From Phocaeicola vulgatus ATCC 8482 (GTDB taxonomy: Bacteria > Bacteroidota > Bacteroidia > Bacteroidales > Bacteroidaceae), in contig NC_009614.1 of the NCBI RefSeq assembly GCF_000012825.1, forward strand, positions 2,790,001-2,854,000: a stretch of DNA of 64,000 bases, given 5' to 3'. Of this stretch, positions 19,251 to 28,438 are shown one piece after another (the first letter of the stretch is position 1; each line of letters opens with the position of its first letter). The position numbers and the translations under genes are program-made. The notes under the pieces were generated by a model. The model searched no databases, was not told the DNA's origin, and worked only from the letters and a program-made list of their open reading frames with translations.

Positions 19251-20078
19251 ATGCCGATTGAAATGAATGAATTATTTGGAATTGCAGGAAAAGTAGCCGT
19301 TATCACTGGAGCCGGTGGAGTTTTAGGCGGTAATATCGCAAAACATTTTATGCGGCAGGGTGCAAAAGTCGTTGCAGTTGATATCCGTCAGGAACAACTG
19401 GACAAGCGGGTTTCCGAACTGAAACAATATGGAAATGAGGTGATTGGCGTTGTTGGCGACGTACTTGATGTGGCAAGCCTGGGAAAACTGGCCGGACAAG
19501 TACTTTCTCAATGGGGGAAGATTGATATACTTCTGAATATTGCAGGGGGGAATATGCCGGGAGCCACACTTGAACCGGAGCAACACTTTTATGATATGGA
19601 TATAGCCTGCTGGGAGAAGGTGACCGGCCTGAATATGAACGGTACTGTGTATCCGTCAATGGTCTTCGGCAAAGTGATGGCGGAACAAAAGAAAGGTTGT
19701 ATTGTCAATGTATCTTCGATGGCCGCTTATAGTGCCATTACCCGTGTACCCGGCTATTCGGCTGCAAAATCTGCAGTTGCTAATTTTACCCAATGGCTTG
19801 CCTCTGAAATGGCTTTGAAATATGGTGACAGCATTCGTGTCAATGCCATCGCTCCCGGTTTCTTTATCGGCGACCAGAACCGGAGGGTATTAATTAATCC
19901 TGACGGATCTTTGACGGAACGAAGCCGCAAGGTACTGGCCAAAACCCCGATGGGACGCTTTGGGGACATTACCGAACTCAACGGTGCGGTTCAGTTCCTA
20001 TGCAGTGATGCGGCAAGTTTTATAACCGGTGCATTACTGCCTGTTGACGGCGGATTCAGTGCTTACAGTGGAGTGTGA
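19251..20078 (+). CDS. SDR-family oxidoreductase, probable D-fructuronate reductase
   Basis: The 275-residue short-chain dehydrogenase has the cofactor motif TGAGGVLG (from Thr19), NIAGG, catalytic Ser in NVSSMAAYS, and Tyr169/Lys173 in GYSAAKSAV. The C-terminal DGSLTERSRKVLAKTPMGRFG is typical of sugar-acid dehydrogenases. SDR enzymes next to uxuA usually reduce D-fructuronate to D-mannonate in place of classical UxuB, which belongs to a different family. That assignment rests on neighbourhood; a related keto-sugar substrate is possible. It is the last gene of the polysaccharide operon, 31 bp after uxuA. Confidence 0.85.
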   Translation: MPIEMNELFGIAGKVAVITGAGGVLGGNIAKHFMRQGAKVVAVDIRQEQLDKRVSELKQYGNEVIGVVGDVLDVASLGKLAGQVLSQWGKIDILLNIAGGNMPGATLEPEQHFYDMDIACWEKVTGLNMNGTVYPSMVFGKVMAEQKKGCIVNVSSMAAYSAITRVPGYSAAKSAVANFTQWLASEMALKYGDSIRVNAIAPGFFIGDQNRRVLINPDGSLTERSRKVLAKTPMGRFGDITELNGAVQFLCSDAASFITGALLPVDGGFSAYSGV

Positions 20079-20247
20079 AGGGGGATATGGAGGCTGACCG
20101 GGTGATAATGGGGTGACTCATTTGTTGCCCGGTTGTGTATGTCGGCTTGTTGGTCGTACTTTTAGCTGTACATATATTATCTACTAATTTTCAAATATTG
20201 TGTCACGCAATTGTTATTTGTTTTAATTGATACTAGCCTATTCCAAG

Positions 20248-22614
20248 ATGAGATCTTTTCTTTCCATACTCCAGTTGAAGATAGCCGGCGGATACATTCT
20301 GCTGCTGGCATTGCTCTGTGCTGTGGTTTTTCTTGTCCGGCTGGAGCATGGAAAGATGGAGGAACTGGATTCCAGGGAACATTCGACCAATATGAGAAGG
20401 AAGGCCGTCAACCGGACCTTTGAAAAACTGCTGGAATTCTCCTTCCATGACCATTTCCTGCTGATGCAGGACAGTGCGGATATCCGTGAATGCGGGAACA
20501 GTTGTGCGGCGGCTCTGGACGCCTTGAACGGACTGAAACCTTATTATGCGGCAGAACAGCATCCGGCCATAGACACCGTATCCATGCTCCTGCTGGAAAA
20601 GGAGCGGCTGCTGTATGAGTTGACGAACACCCTTTCCGGTTTTCCCCGTGCGGACAGCCTTCTTCTGAGAAAGGCTCCCGGAATCGTGCGGCAGGTGCGG
20701 GATGCCGGACAGCCGGATACACCGTCGGCAAAGAAAGGCCGGGGCCTTCTCAATGTTCTTATAGGAGGCAGGAACAAGAAGTCCGCTTATGCCAATCGGA
20801 AGGAGAAGGAGATGCGGAACCGAAAAAGACAGTCCTCCGTAAACGGAGAGTTCATCCGGCTGCAAAAGGACATGTACAGCCAGTATGCTGACTACCGGAA
20901 AAGACTGGAGGCCTGCTCGGACAGCCTGCGGTGCCGCAACCGGGAACTGGACGCACGTATCAGCGGCCTGATACATGATTTCGAACGGGCAGCCGATATG
21001 CAATATACGGAGGATATGGAAGAAACGGCGGCATTGAGAAGGCAGTCGTTCCGTATCATCCTTTCTATAGCCGTCATTTCCGTTCTTCTGATAATCCTGC
21101 TCTATCTTCTTATCCATGCCGACATCAGAAAGAGGCAGAAGTACCGGATGACACTTGAGGCCGCCTGCTCCCGGAATGAAGAGCTGCTGGTGTCCCGCCG
21201 TAACCTGATGCTGTCGGTGAGCCATGACCTGCGGGCGCCTCTCGGTACGGTCTGCGAGTTTGCGGAACTGATGCAGCATGAGAAGGATGCCGGGCTTGTA
21301 AGGGAGTTCGCCGCCAACATCCTGCACGCCTCCCGTCATGTCATCGGACTGGCCAACAACCTGCAGCACTACTACAGGCTGGAAGAGGGTAAGGAACAGC
21401 CGGAGAATGCCGTATTCCATCTGGGGCAGACTATCGGGAATGCCGTGCGTGTCTATCTTCCCTCCGCTGAAAAGAAGGGGCTCGGACTGACAACGGAAAT
21501 AAAATCGTGTGATGTGCTTGTCAGGGGCGATTCCGGACGGCTTGTCCGGATTCTCGGCAACCTGCTGTCAAACGCGGTCAAGTTCACGCGTACCGGTTAC
21601 ATCCATGTGGGGGCCTCGTACGGAAACGGCAGGCTCCTGCTGTTCGTGAGGGACACTGGCACAGGTATAGACAAGGAGCGGCAGCAGCTGATATTCTCCG
21701 ACTTTGAACAGGCCGGCTTCCCCACGGACGGCGGCTTCGGGCTGGGGCTGGCAGTCACCTCAAGACTGGTCTCCCTGCTCGGGGGAGACATCCGTGTGGA
21801 GAGTACGCCGGGACGTGGAAGCACTTTCGAGGTCCGGCTCCCCCTCGGTGAGGCCGACATGCCGGATATGCGGGATGCGGCCTCCGGTGACGGCCTCCCG
21901 CTCAATATCAGGGTATTGTACATTGATGACGACCGGATGCAGCTGGATGCCGTCCGAAGGATGTATCTCCGTCACGGCATCGAATGTGACTGCTGCACGG
22001 ACATCGACGGGATGGTCACGACATTGCGGAGGAACCGGCATGACCTTGTCCTGACCGACATGAGGATGTCCGATACGGACGGTTATGGTGTGCTGGCATT
22101 GCTCCGCAACAGTAACATAGGCCAGTCCGGAACGCTCCCCGTACTGGCCGTGACCGCCCGTGTCGACAGCGATGCCGCCCGTTTCAGGGAGGCCGGTTTT
22201 GCCGGATGCCTGCACAAACCCTTCTCCGGGGACGAACTGATGGCGGCCACACGGGGTGTGGAACGTCCTGACTTTACATCCGTCATGGAGGGCGAGGAAC
22301 ACGCGGACGAGCTGCTGGATATTTTCATCGAGGACACGGAGGCCGGACTTGCCGGCATACGCGATGCGGTCAGTTCGGGCGATTATAAAAAACTCGGAAA
22401 TATCATACACAAGGCCGTCCCCGTATGGGAGACGATACGGATAGACATCCCCCTGCAGGAACTGGCATATATGGGCTCTCTGCCGCCTGAAAAATGGGCC
22501 GGTATGTCGGACGAGCGGATCGGAAGGTTGGTCAGGGCTGTAGAGAATGCTGTAAGGAAGGCCGTAACATTAAAGGAGAAAATGAATGGAGACAATACTC
22601 ATAGTGGAGGATGA
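20248..22614 (+). CDS. rteA: RteA-like hybrid sensor histidine kinase
   Basis: I chose the ATG at 20248 (MRSFLSILQLKIAGGYILLL), giving 788 residues; a TTG 21 bp upstream is less likely. An N-terminal membrane segment and a second one (ILSIAVISVLLIILLYLLI, near residue 280) bracket a periplasmic domain. The kinase core has SVSHDLRAPLGTV (His326), NLLSNAVKF, RDTGTGIDKE and GFGLGLAV. A receiver (LYIDDDR; LTDMRMS with Asp604) and a C-terminal HPt-like domain (IIHKAV, His721) follow. This matches RteA of CTnDOT-type conjugative transposons, which with RteB controls excision. GC content is far higher than in the neighbours to either side. No tetQ gene precedes it, unlike CTnDOT. Confidence 0.9.
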   Translation: MRSFLSILQLKIAGGYILLLALLCAVVFLVRLEHGKMEELDSREHSTNMRRKAVNRTFEKLLEFSFHDHFLLMQDSADIRECGNSCAAALDALNGLKPYYAAEQHPAIDTVSMLLLEKERLLYELTNTLSGFPRADSLLLRKAPGIVRQVRDAGQPDTPSAKKGRGLLNVLIGGRNKKSAYANRKEKEMRNRKRQSSVNGEFIRLQKDMYSQYADYRKRLEACSDSLRCRNRELDARISGLIHDFERAADMQYTEDMEETAALRRQSFRIILSIAVISVLLIILLYLLIHADIRKRQKYRMTLEAACSRNEELLVSRRNLMLSVSHDLRAPLGTVCEFAELMQHEKDAGLVREFAANILHASRHVIGLANNLQHYYRLEEGKEQPENAVFHLGQTIGNAVRVYLPSAEKKGLGLTTEIKSCDVLVRGDSGRLVRILGNLLSNAVKFTRTGYIHVGASYGNGRLLLFVRDTGTGIDKERQQLIFSDFEQAGFPTDGGFGLGLAVTSRLVSLLGGDIRVESTPGRGSTFEVRLPLGEADMPDMRDAASGDGLPLNIRVLYIDDDRMQLDAVRRMYLRHGIECDCCTDIDGMVTTLRRNRHDLVLTDMRMSDTDGYGVLALLRNSNIGQSGTLPVLAVTARVDSDAARFREAGFAGCLHKPFSGDELMAATRGVERPDFTSVMEGEEHADELLDIFIEDTEAGLAGIRDAVSSGDYKKLGNIIHKAVPVWETIRIDIPLQELAYMGSLPPEKWAGMSDERIGRLVRAVENAVRKAVTLKEKMNGDNTHSGG

Positions 22615-23881
22615 CCGTACATACGCACGCGCCACCGCCAACTGGCTGGCTCGAAACGGCATGGACACCCGTTACGTGCTCTCGGCGGACGCCGCAAAGG
22701 AGTTTCTGGGCAGCCATGAAGCGGCTCTGGTTCTCTCGGATTTCCGTCTGGGTGACTGCAACGGCGTGGAACTGCTCGAATGGATGAGGGCTCACGGCTA
22801 CCGTATGCCCTTTCTTGTCATGACGGGTTATGGGGACATATCCGGTGCCGTGGAGGCCGTGAAGAAAGGGGCCGACAATTATCTGCCCAAGCCCGTGCAA
22901 ACGGAAAAGGTGCTCGGTGTCATCCGCGGACTGTTGGGGCGTGGGAGGAAAAGGACGATGGAACAGAACTTCTACATCTGCAAAAGCCCGCCGGCTGTAA
23001 GACTTCAGGAGATGGTACGTCTGGTGGCTCCTGCGGACGGTCTGTCCGTGCTGATACGCGGGGCGTCGGGTACGGGCAAGGAGCGGGTGGCACGGCAGAT
23101 ACACGCTTTCAGCAAGCGTTCGGCCGCCCCTTTCGTAGCAGTGGACTGCGGAGCCCTTCCACGGGAACTGGCCGCATCGGAACTGTTCGGGCATAAGAAG
23201 GGGGCTTTTACCGGAGCGGTGGAGGACAAGAGCGGCGTGTTCGCTGCCGCCGAGCACGGGACATTGTTTCTGGATGAGATCGGCAACCTGAATATGGAGA
23301 CGCAGGTACAACTGTTGCGCGCCCTGCAGGAGAAGCGCTACAGACTTGTCGGTGGAACGGAGGAGATGCATGCGGATGTCCGGCTGTTGGCGGCCACCAA
23401 CGAGGACCTGGAACAGGCGATAAGCGAGGGACGGTTCAGGGAGGACCTTTTCCACCGGCTGAACGAGTTCCCGCTCCATGTTCCGCCTCTGAAGGACTGC
23501 GGGGAGGACATCATGCCGCTGGCCGGATTCCTCCTCTCTTCCGCGAATGAGGAACTGGAAAAGGAAATAAGGGGATTTGACCGGGACGTCAGGGAGGCTT
23601 TCGTGTCCTATCCGTGGCCCGGCAATATCCGTGAGCTGAAAAATGTGGTGAGACGTGCATGTGTGCTGGCGCAGGGGGACTGGATCACTCTCAAGGAGAT
23701 CAGCCTTCCGGTGGATGTATCCCCCTCGGATAATTACAGACTGGATATGGAGCGGACGGAGCAGGAGGCGATACAGAAGGCGCTGGAAATTACAGGTAAT
23801 GACCGGAAAGCAGCCGCACGGCTGCTGGGCATATCCCGGAGCACGCTTTATCTGAAATTGAAAAAGTACGGCCTGATTTGA
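22586..23881 (+). CDS. rteB: RteB-like sigma-54-dependent response regulator
   Basis: This 431-residue regulator overlaps rteA by 29 bp. The receiver covers residues 1-120 (ETILIVEDDRTY; Asp52 in LVLSDFRLG). The AAA+ domain has Walker A GASGTGKE (Lys165), the sigma-54 contact loop GAFTGA (206-211), Walker B GTLFLDEIGN and RLLAATNEDL. A Fis-type helix-turn-helix ends the protein (GNDRKAAARLLGISRSTLYL). It should activate sigma-54 promoters after phosphorylation by RteA. In CTnDOT, RteB is needed for rteC expression, and a sigma-54 promoter is visible upstream of rteC here. Confidence 0.93.
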   Translation: METILIVEDDRTYARATANWLARNGMDTRYVLSADAAKEFLGSHEAALVLSDFRLGDCNGVELLEWMRAHGYRMPFLVMTGYGDISGAVEAVKKGADNYLPKPVQTEKVLGVIRGLLGRGRKRTMEQNFYICKSPPAVRLQEMVRLVAPADGLSVLIRGASGTGKERVARQIHAFSKRSAAPFVAVDCGALPRELAASELFGHKKGAFTGAVEDKSGVFAAAEHGTLFLDEIGNLNMETQVQLLRALQEKRYRLVGGTEEMHADVRLLAATNEDLEQAISEGRFREDLFHRLNEFPLHVPPLKDCGEDIMPLAGFLLSSANEELEKEIRGFDRDVREAFVSYPWPGNIRELKNVVRRACVLAQGDWITLKEISLPVDVSPSDNYRLDMERTEQEAIQKALEITGNDRKAAARLLGISRSTLYLKLKKYGLI

Positions 23882-23884
23882 AAC

Positions 23885-23936
23885 TGTCCACATTTCTGGA
23901 CACACCGTGTCCGACGGGAGATTATGGACATGGACA
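23885..23936. promoter_or_regulatory. TGTCC/GGACA repeats upstream of rteC, candidate RteB sites
   Basis: A perfect palindrome TGTCCA-N6-TGGACA lies at 23885-23902, followed by TGTCC at 23908, GGACA at 23926 and TGGACA at 23931. They sit about 65-115 bp upstream of the sigma-54 promoter, the usual distance for enhancer-binding proteins. Binding by RteB is inference. Confidence 0.6.
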
Positions 23937-23999
23937 CACAATTATACACTGATATTATAACATTCACGTTTTCAAAAGATTGCTTCACACGTTCCGGTA

Positions 24000-24015
24000 T
24001 GGCACATCTCTTGCA
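24000..24015 (+). promoter_or_regulatory. Sigma-54 (-24/-12) promoter of rteC
   Basis: TGGCAC (24000-24005), five bases, then TTGCA (24011-24015) fits the RpoN consensus TGGCAC-N5-TTGCW. It is on the coding strand 61 bp ahead of the rteC ATG and downstream of the TGTCC/GGACA repeats, next to a gene for an RpoN activator. Confidence 0.75.
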
Positions 24016-24076
24016 CTTATGGTTATGATAACGGACAATAAAACAGAAACAGTTTTAATTTTAAAATATCAATACC

Positions 24077-24706
24077 ATGAGAACATTGACAAATACACCG
24101 CTGTTCGGAATGTTCACCTCTTACGTGGAAGGTTCGGAGCTCATGCCGGGAAACTTGCCTGCCGCCTATGATGATTTTGTAGGACTGCTTACCAATTTGC
24201 CGCAGGACGGGGACACGGTAGGACAATTAAGACGCTTGAATTACACAAGAATAGAACTTTCCTTCATGAGGCAGACTAGTGATGTATTGAAGGAGAAACG
24301 ACACGTGCTCTATGACGTGTTCATCGACAAGGTCCTTTCCCTGCTGGATGCGGAGATAGAAATGCTGAAAGAGTGTTTGCGTCACTATACAGATGATGCC
24401 GGTATGGGAATGGAGATCCGCCCGCAGGGCTGCAAGCGTAAATCCGCATTGCGCTGGAACGGTACGGACAGCGACCTGATAGAACTCGTGGCCGCATTGA
24501 TGGCAGCCGGATCGGTGGACTGTGCGGAGGGAAAGAAACTGACCATTGTGGATGTCATCAGGGTATTCGAGGACGCCTTCAATATCAAGATAAACGCCTT
24601 GTATACCAAACGCGGCAAGGTGTTTGACCGCTGTACGGATTCCACGCCCTTCATCGACTCCCTGCGTAAAAGCTATATCAGGATGCTGGACGAGCGGCTG
24701 GCGTAA
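24077..24706 (+). CDS. rteC: RteC-like excision regulator
   Basis: The 209-residue protein resembles RteC, the winged-helix regulator that switches on the excision operon of CTnDOT-type elements. Supporting segments are LPAAYDDFVGLL, a helical middle part (LLDAEIEMLKECLRHY) and the C-terminal DNA-binding portion LRWNGTDSDLIELVAALMA, LTIVDVIRVFEDAFNI and the end SFIDSLRKSY-like PFIDSLRKSYIRMLDERL. Length fits the family (about 215). It lacks a transmembrane segment. It is transcribed from its own probable sigma-54 promoter rather than simply read through from rteB. Confidence 0.88.
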   Translation: MRTLTNTPLFGMFTSYVEGSELMPGNLPAAYDDFVGLLTNLPQDGDTVGQLRRLNYTRIELSFMRQTSDVLKEKRHVLYDVFIDKVLSLLDAEIEMLKECLRHYTDDAGMGMEIRPQGCKRKSALRWNGTDSDLIELVAALMAAGSVDCAEGKKLTIVDVIRVFEDAFNIKINALYTKRGKVFDRCTDSTPFIDSLRKSYIRMLDERLA

Positions 24707-24816
24707 GGATTGTCCGCCAACAGCTGCCAACGGGCGACTTGCAAGCATGTCTTGTTGTGGATTGACGACCGGAATGTTTTCTTTGCAGTCAAAAACTTTA
24801 GTAAACAAATCAAGCT

Positions 24817-26160
24817 ATGGGACTATTGAATGACTGGACAAAGCGCTGGCTGGTTCGTCTTACGGGCAAGGCGGCCGAACCGGGCAGCGTGTTCATCACA
24901 CTGGACGAAAAGAATACTCCGGTGGATGTACGCACGGGTGATGCCACACCGAAAGCGTATGAGGATTATATCGGGAAGACGGTGAGGAACTTCGACAAAC
25001 GGGGCTACCTACCCGGCTGAACGATTCTAAAAGCGGATTTCGCAGATAAAGGGAAGATACCTTCCCGACGGGGAGAACTGGCGAACTGGTATTTTCATAC
25101 TCTGGTTCCGGCTATCCATAGACATAAGGCAGTGACGGGAAGGCGGATTCCTTTGAGGGATGCGGCCTATACGCTGAAAACGGGGTTGAAACTGTTCAGC
25201 CGCCGGGCATCATCCGCAGCACTGCAAAAAGACAAGCAATATAAAGAGTTTATCCGGCATAACGAGGCTAAAGGCTGGAACAATGAAAGACTGGCCGGTG
25301 AAAAGGGGCGGGTGTATGCCGTGGCAACGGATGAGGGCGTACTGTTTTTTTCGGACAGTGAAAAAGGAATGAAAGCACGTAACAGCTATCTGCAACATCT
25401 GGCAGACGGATTTTTCAATATGGCCAAAGGGACGGAAACATTGAAAATGTATGAGATGGAGACACCTTCCCGACAAGTGGCGGAACTGGCGGACAACTGC
25501 ATCGACAAACTGGCGAAAAGCGATTTGCGCAGTGCCGGTACGCAACTGCGCAAATCGGAGTTCAGCTTCACTTCTGAGAAACTGGCAGGAAAAGAAATGC
25601 TGGAAGGTGCTGTCTGTACGGACAAATACGACTTAAGACCGGATTACAACAACTTTGACCGGTTAACCAGAGATTTCAATCTGGGCATTTCTCCACGCAA
25701 TTATGATGTTGCCTCTCTGCTTTATATTTCGGAAAACGGGTATGCCGGTCATGTAGCGGCGGACTATTTTCATCCGTTCAGTTACGAATATGAGTTCAGG
25801 GACTTGGCAGAAAAACTGGGTGACAGCATCAAGGCACGGCAATCGGCACCGATGTCGTCACATGATTTCGGCTATGCAGCCTTGCAGATGGAAGCGAAAG
25901 CAATGGCAAGAGATATTTTGCAATCGGAGTTCCATATAACGGATGGAGAATTCAAGTTGAGCGGAAGTATCAACCGGGTGGAAAAAACGGAAAGAATACA
26001 CCCCACCTCTTGTCAACATTCCCAAAAACAAAAGAGGGGTAAATCTTCCGGGGCAGACCATATACGAGAGATTCCGACACTGAATAACAGTCAGCGGCAA
26101 GCGAAGCATGTTGCTTCCATTACTCCCGATAAAAAGGAAAAGAAACAGCTAATCATATAG
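24817..26160 (+). pseudogene. Tandem family of unknown function, unit 1, cut by in-frame TGA
   Basis: The frame opens at ATG 24817 and is open to 26160 apart from one TGA at 25018-25020 (codon 68). It would encode about 447 residues; the halves are 67 codons and about 380 codons (a GTG at 25132 is the first plausible restart). The head motif GSVFITLDEKNTPVDV, a middle IPLRDAAYTL and a tail motif YDLRPDYNNFDRL recur in the next two genes, so these are paralogues. I do not recognise the family. No signal peptide or membrane segment is apparent. The last 60 codons are Lys/His/Gln-rich. It follows rteC by about 110 bp. The absence of other stops or frameshifts suggests a recent nonsense change or a recoded or deliberately split gene. 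Confidence 0.65.
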
Positions 26161-26165
26161 GATTT

Positions 26166-27059
26166 ATGGAAGAAAAGAAAATGCAAGCGGGGGAAAGCGG
26201 CAGCCTGTATATGACGCTGGATGCTTTTTACCGCCCCGTTTATTTAAGTATGCGGGGACAGGGAGAAGAAGGATTCTCCCGATATATCAGCAATAACGTA
26301 CGGTTTCATACCGCAAGCAGGGAATTTGTACCCGACCACTGAATGTTCCGTTTCGATTTCAGAGACAAAAGTCTGATTCCCCCCATACTCGGAACGGATA
26401 ATGCGGATTATCTGGAACGACTCATGCCGGTATTGGAACGGGAAAGGATTCATCCTTCGGGTGTGGTAAGACTGAGGGATGCGGCATTCTGTGAGGAAAG
26501 GGGCATCGTGCAACTGTCATCATCGGCGGAACATACGGCCTTATTGGAAAATGATGACTACAAGCGGTTGGGGCACCGTTTCGGAATGGACGGGGATGTG
26601 ATAAGGAACGGACTGGCCGTTTTTCCTACTTGCACAGTAGTGGAATACGGACAGAAGGTGTTGCTGCTGGGAAAAACGAACAAAGGGGACAAGGCATTGG
26701 AAGAGTTTCTGAACGGTTTGACCGGACACTTTTTCGACGGGAAACGAAAGCCGGAGGAATTGAGATTCCATGAGGTGGCACCGTTGGATGCGGAATTTCG
26801 GGCGGAAATCGGAGACTGCAAGACTACTTCACCGGATATACTCCGATACGGGATTTGTACGAAGCGGTGCGATATGGCCCCCACACTGAGGAACTTTAAC
26901 CGGCTGAGAAACCTGCAACTGATGCGTGCGCCACTCTCAAAGGAGCAGCAGCGGATTGTCTCGCTGCTGGTTACACGGCCGGATAATGTACGGTTCCCGG
27001 AGACGGAAGTGAAGACGAGTATGCCATTTAAAAAGAAAGGACAGGGTATAAACATTTAA
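26166..27059 (+). pseudogene. Tandem family of unknown function, unit 2, cut by in-frame TGA
   Basis: The frame begins at ATG 26166 (MEEKKMQAGESGSLYMTLD), 5 bp after unit 1, and runs to 27059 except for TGA at 26340-26342 (codon 59). The next codon is ATG (26343), so the downstream 238 codons could be translated by termination-reinitiation. Shared family features are the head GSLYMTLD, DFRDKSLIPP, VVRLRDAAF and the tail CDMAPTLRNFNRL. Its TGA is within one residue of the homologous column of the TGA in unit 1, measured against the common Pro before it and the DF-x-DK after it. Function is unknown; it is about 297 codons if read through. Confidence 0.65.
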
Positions 27060-27070
27060 TTCTTTGATAT

Positions 27071-28180
27071 ATGGAGAATAAACAGAACGGAACGACAAAA
27101 GGCGGCAGCGTATATATAACTGTGGACAAATTTTTCAATCCCGTGCATATCAGCATGAAGGGTACGGGAGAAGAGGGTTACCAGGAGTTCATGCAGGAAG
27201 ATGTGGAGAAAGCATTGAAAAGCGGGGAAATGCCGGATATGGGCCTGATGTATTATAATGTGCCCGATATGGGTATCGTGCCGCCATTGGAGGAAGGGGA
27301 CAATGAGGATTACCTGAAAAGGCTGGAAAAGGCAATGGACGAGCATGGAATCATATTGCAGAGATACCAGCGCTTGTCGGAAGTGGTGTATTGCCTGTGA
27401 AATGAAATAGACCCGTTTTCGAAGGATGAGACTTATATCCGCCTGCTCACGCCGAAGATATGGACGGAAATAAAGTCGTCACCCGTAGCGGTGGCGGATA
27501 TGCTGGATGATTTGAAGCACGGGAATAAGTTCTATACGGGTGTTGAGACGGACAAGGGGGTATTGCTTTTCAGCCGGAATTATGAGGGAAACCACCAATA
27601 CGGGGCCTTTATGGAGGCGAATATCGAGAGGCATTTCTTTGAGCCGGATTTTGAAGGCAGGCCGCTGACTGTATATGAACTTCGGGGATGGCCTTCGTTG
27701 ATGGCGGGGAAGATAAACCGTTGTTATGATGATTACGATAACCTGTTACCATTGGAGAAGATTCCGTCAGATGCCTTCCTTGATAAATCGGCTCTTAAAA
27801 GCATTACGGACAAAGAGGTGTATGACCTTTCACCCACATGGGAGAATTACGCCCGGCTGACGGATAGTGAGAAGGGGCTTGGCCTGCTCCGAAGCATGGA
27901 CAATTATGACCGGATGACATTGCTGTATATTATGGACAAGGGTTATCCAATGGAAGGGCTGACAAATGAGTATCCGGACAATTTCAGTTTTCATGAAAAT
28001 TTTGAAAAGATAGAAGGAGCACTGCTGGGCCGGAACAGATGGAACATTTATGACGAGATGCAGGAGAAGGCGAGAAAACTGGCCGGAAAGCTGTTGCGTG
28101 AGCATTTCCCCAATACATGGCAGAAAGTGGCGACTAAGGAAAAAGAAGTTTTACGGAACAGTAAAAGTATAAAGATGTAG
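27071..28180 (+). pseudogene. Tandem family of unknown function, unit 3, cut by in-frame TGA
   Basis: The frame starts at ATG 27071 (MENKQNGTTKGGSVYITVD) and ends at TAG 28178-28180; one TGA at 27398-27400 (codon 110) divides it. The 5' part has the head motif and EDYLKRLEKAMDEHG, parallel to ADYLERLMPVLERE of unit 2. The 3' part continues in frame (NEIDPFSKDETYIRLL) and carries GVLLFSRN, parallel to GVLFFSDS of unit 1, and the tail YDLSPTWENYARL. The stop is at a different place from units 1 and 2, just after the RLSEVVYCL segment. Total is about 369 codons. A restart would need GTG or TTG codons, or the internal ATG at 27500. Function is unknown. Confidence 0.65.
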
Positions 28181-28205
28181 AAGACAATGGAAGACAAGCA
28201 GGGGG

Positions 28206-28415
28206 GGAAGGCGCATTGCCAGCGGATGCAAGTGGTGCGCCTTTCACTTCTATATTGGGCTTCTGAAATCTTTTGGTTTGAGTAAATATGGAGAAAAGAA
28301 ATTGGATAGCAATACTTTCTGGTATGTTTTGGGGGACAATGTGCGCCAATGGGTGACTTTGATTCCGGAGGCTTTTCCGGACATGGAAATGTGCTTTACT
28401 TTGCTTCACAAATAG
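28206..28415 (+). pseudogene. C-terminal remnant of a lost gene (possibly DUF6043-like)
   Basis: This short open stretch lacks a start but reads like a real protein end: FHFYIGLLKSFGLSKYGEKK, then LDSNTFWYVLGDN and WVTLIPEAFPDMEMCFTLLHK before TAG at 28413. It resembles, from memory, the end of DUF6043 proteins of Bacteroides mobile elements. The start of the open stretch falls by a run of seven G residues (28201-28207) close to a possible start MEDKQGG at 28187 in another frame, so deletion plus frameshift is likely. The family guess is weak; the coding look of the fragment is stronger. Confidence 0.4.
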
Positions 28416-28438
28416 TAAAATTATAAATCAGATTTGTT

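Noticed and set aside
20079..20247. Left boundary (attachment site) of the mobile element between the sugar operon and rteA
   Set aside because: No copy of the 14-base core and no tRNA is present in this gap, so a boundary here is not supported.
20233..21420. 395-codon minus-strand open frame opposite rteA
   Set aside because: It mirrors the GC-rich kinase gene; the predicted protein has Gln/His-rich content and no domain.
22532..23941. 469-codon minus-strand open frame opposite rteB
   Set aside because: It is antisense to a full sigma-54 response regulator with all motifs intact; it arises from high GC.
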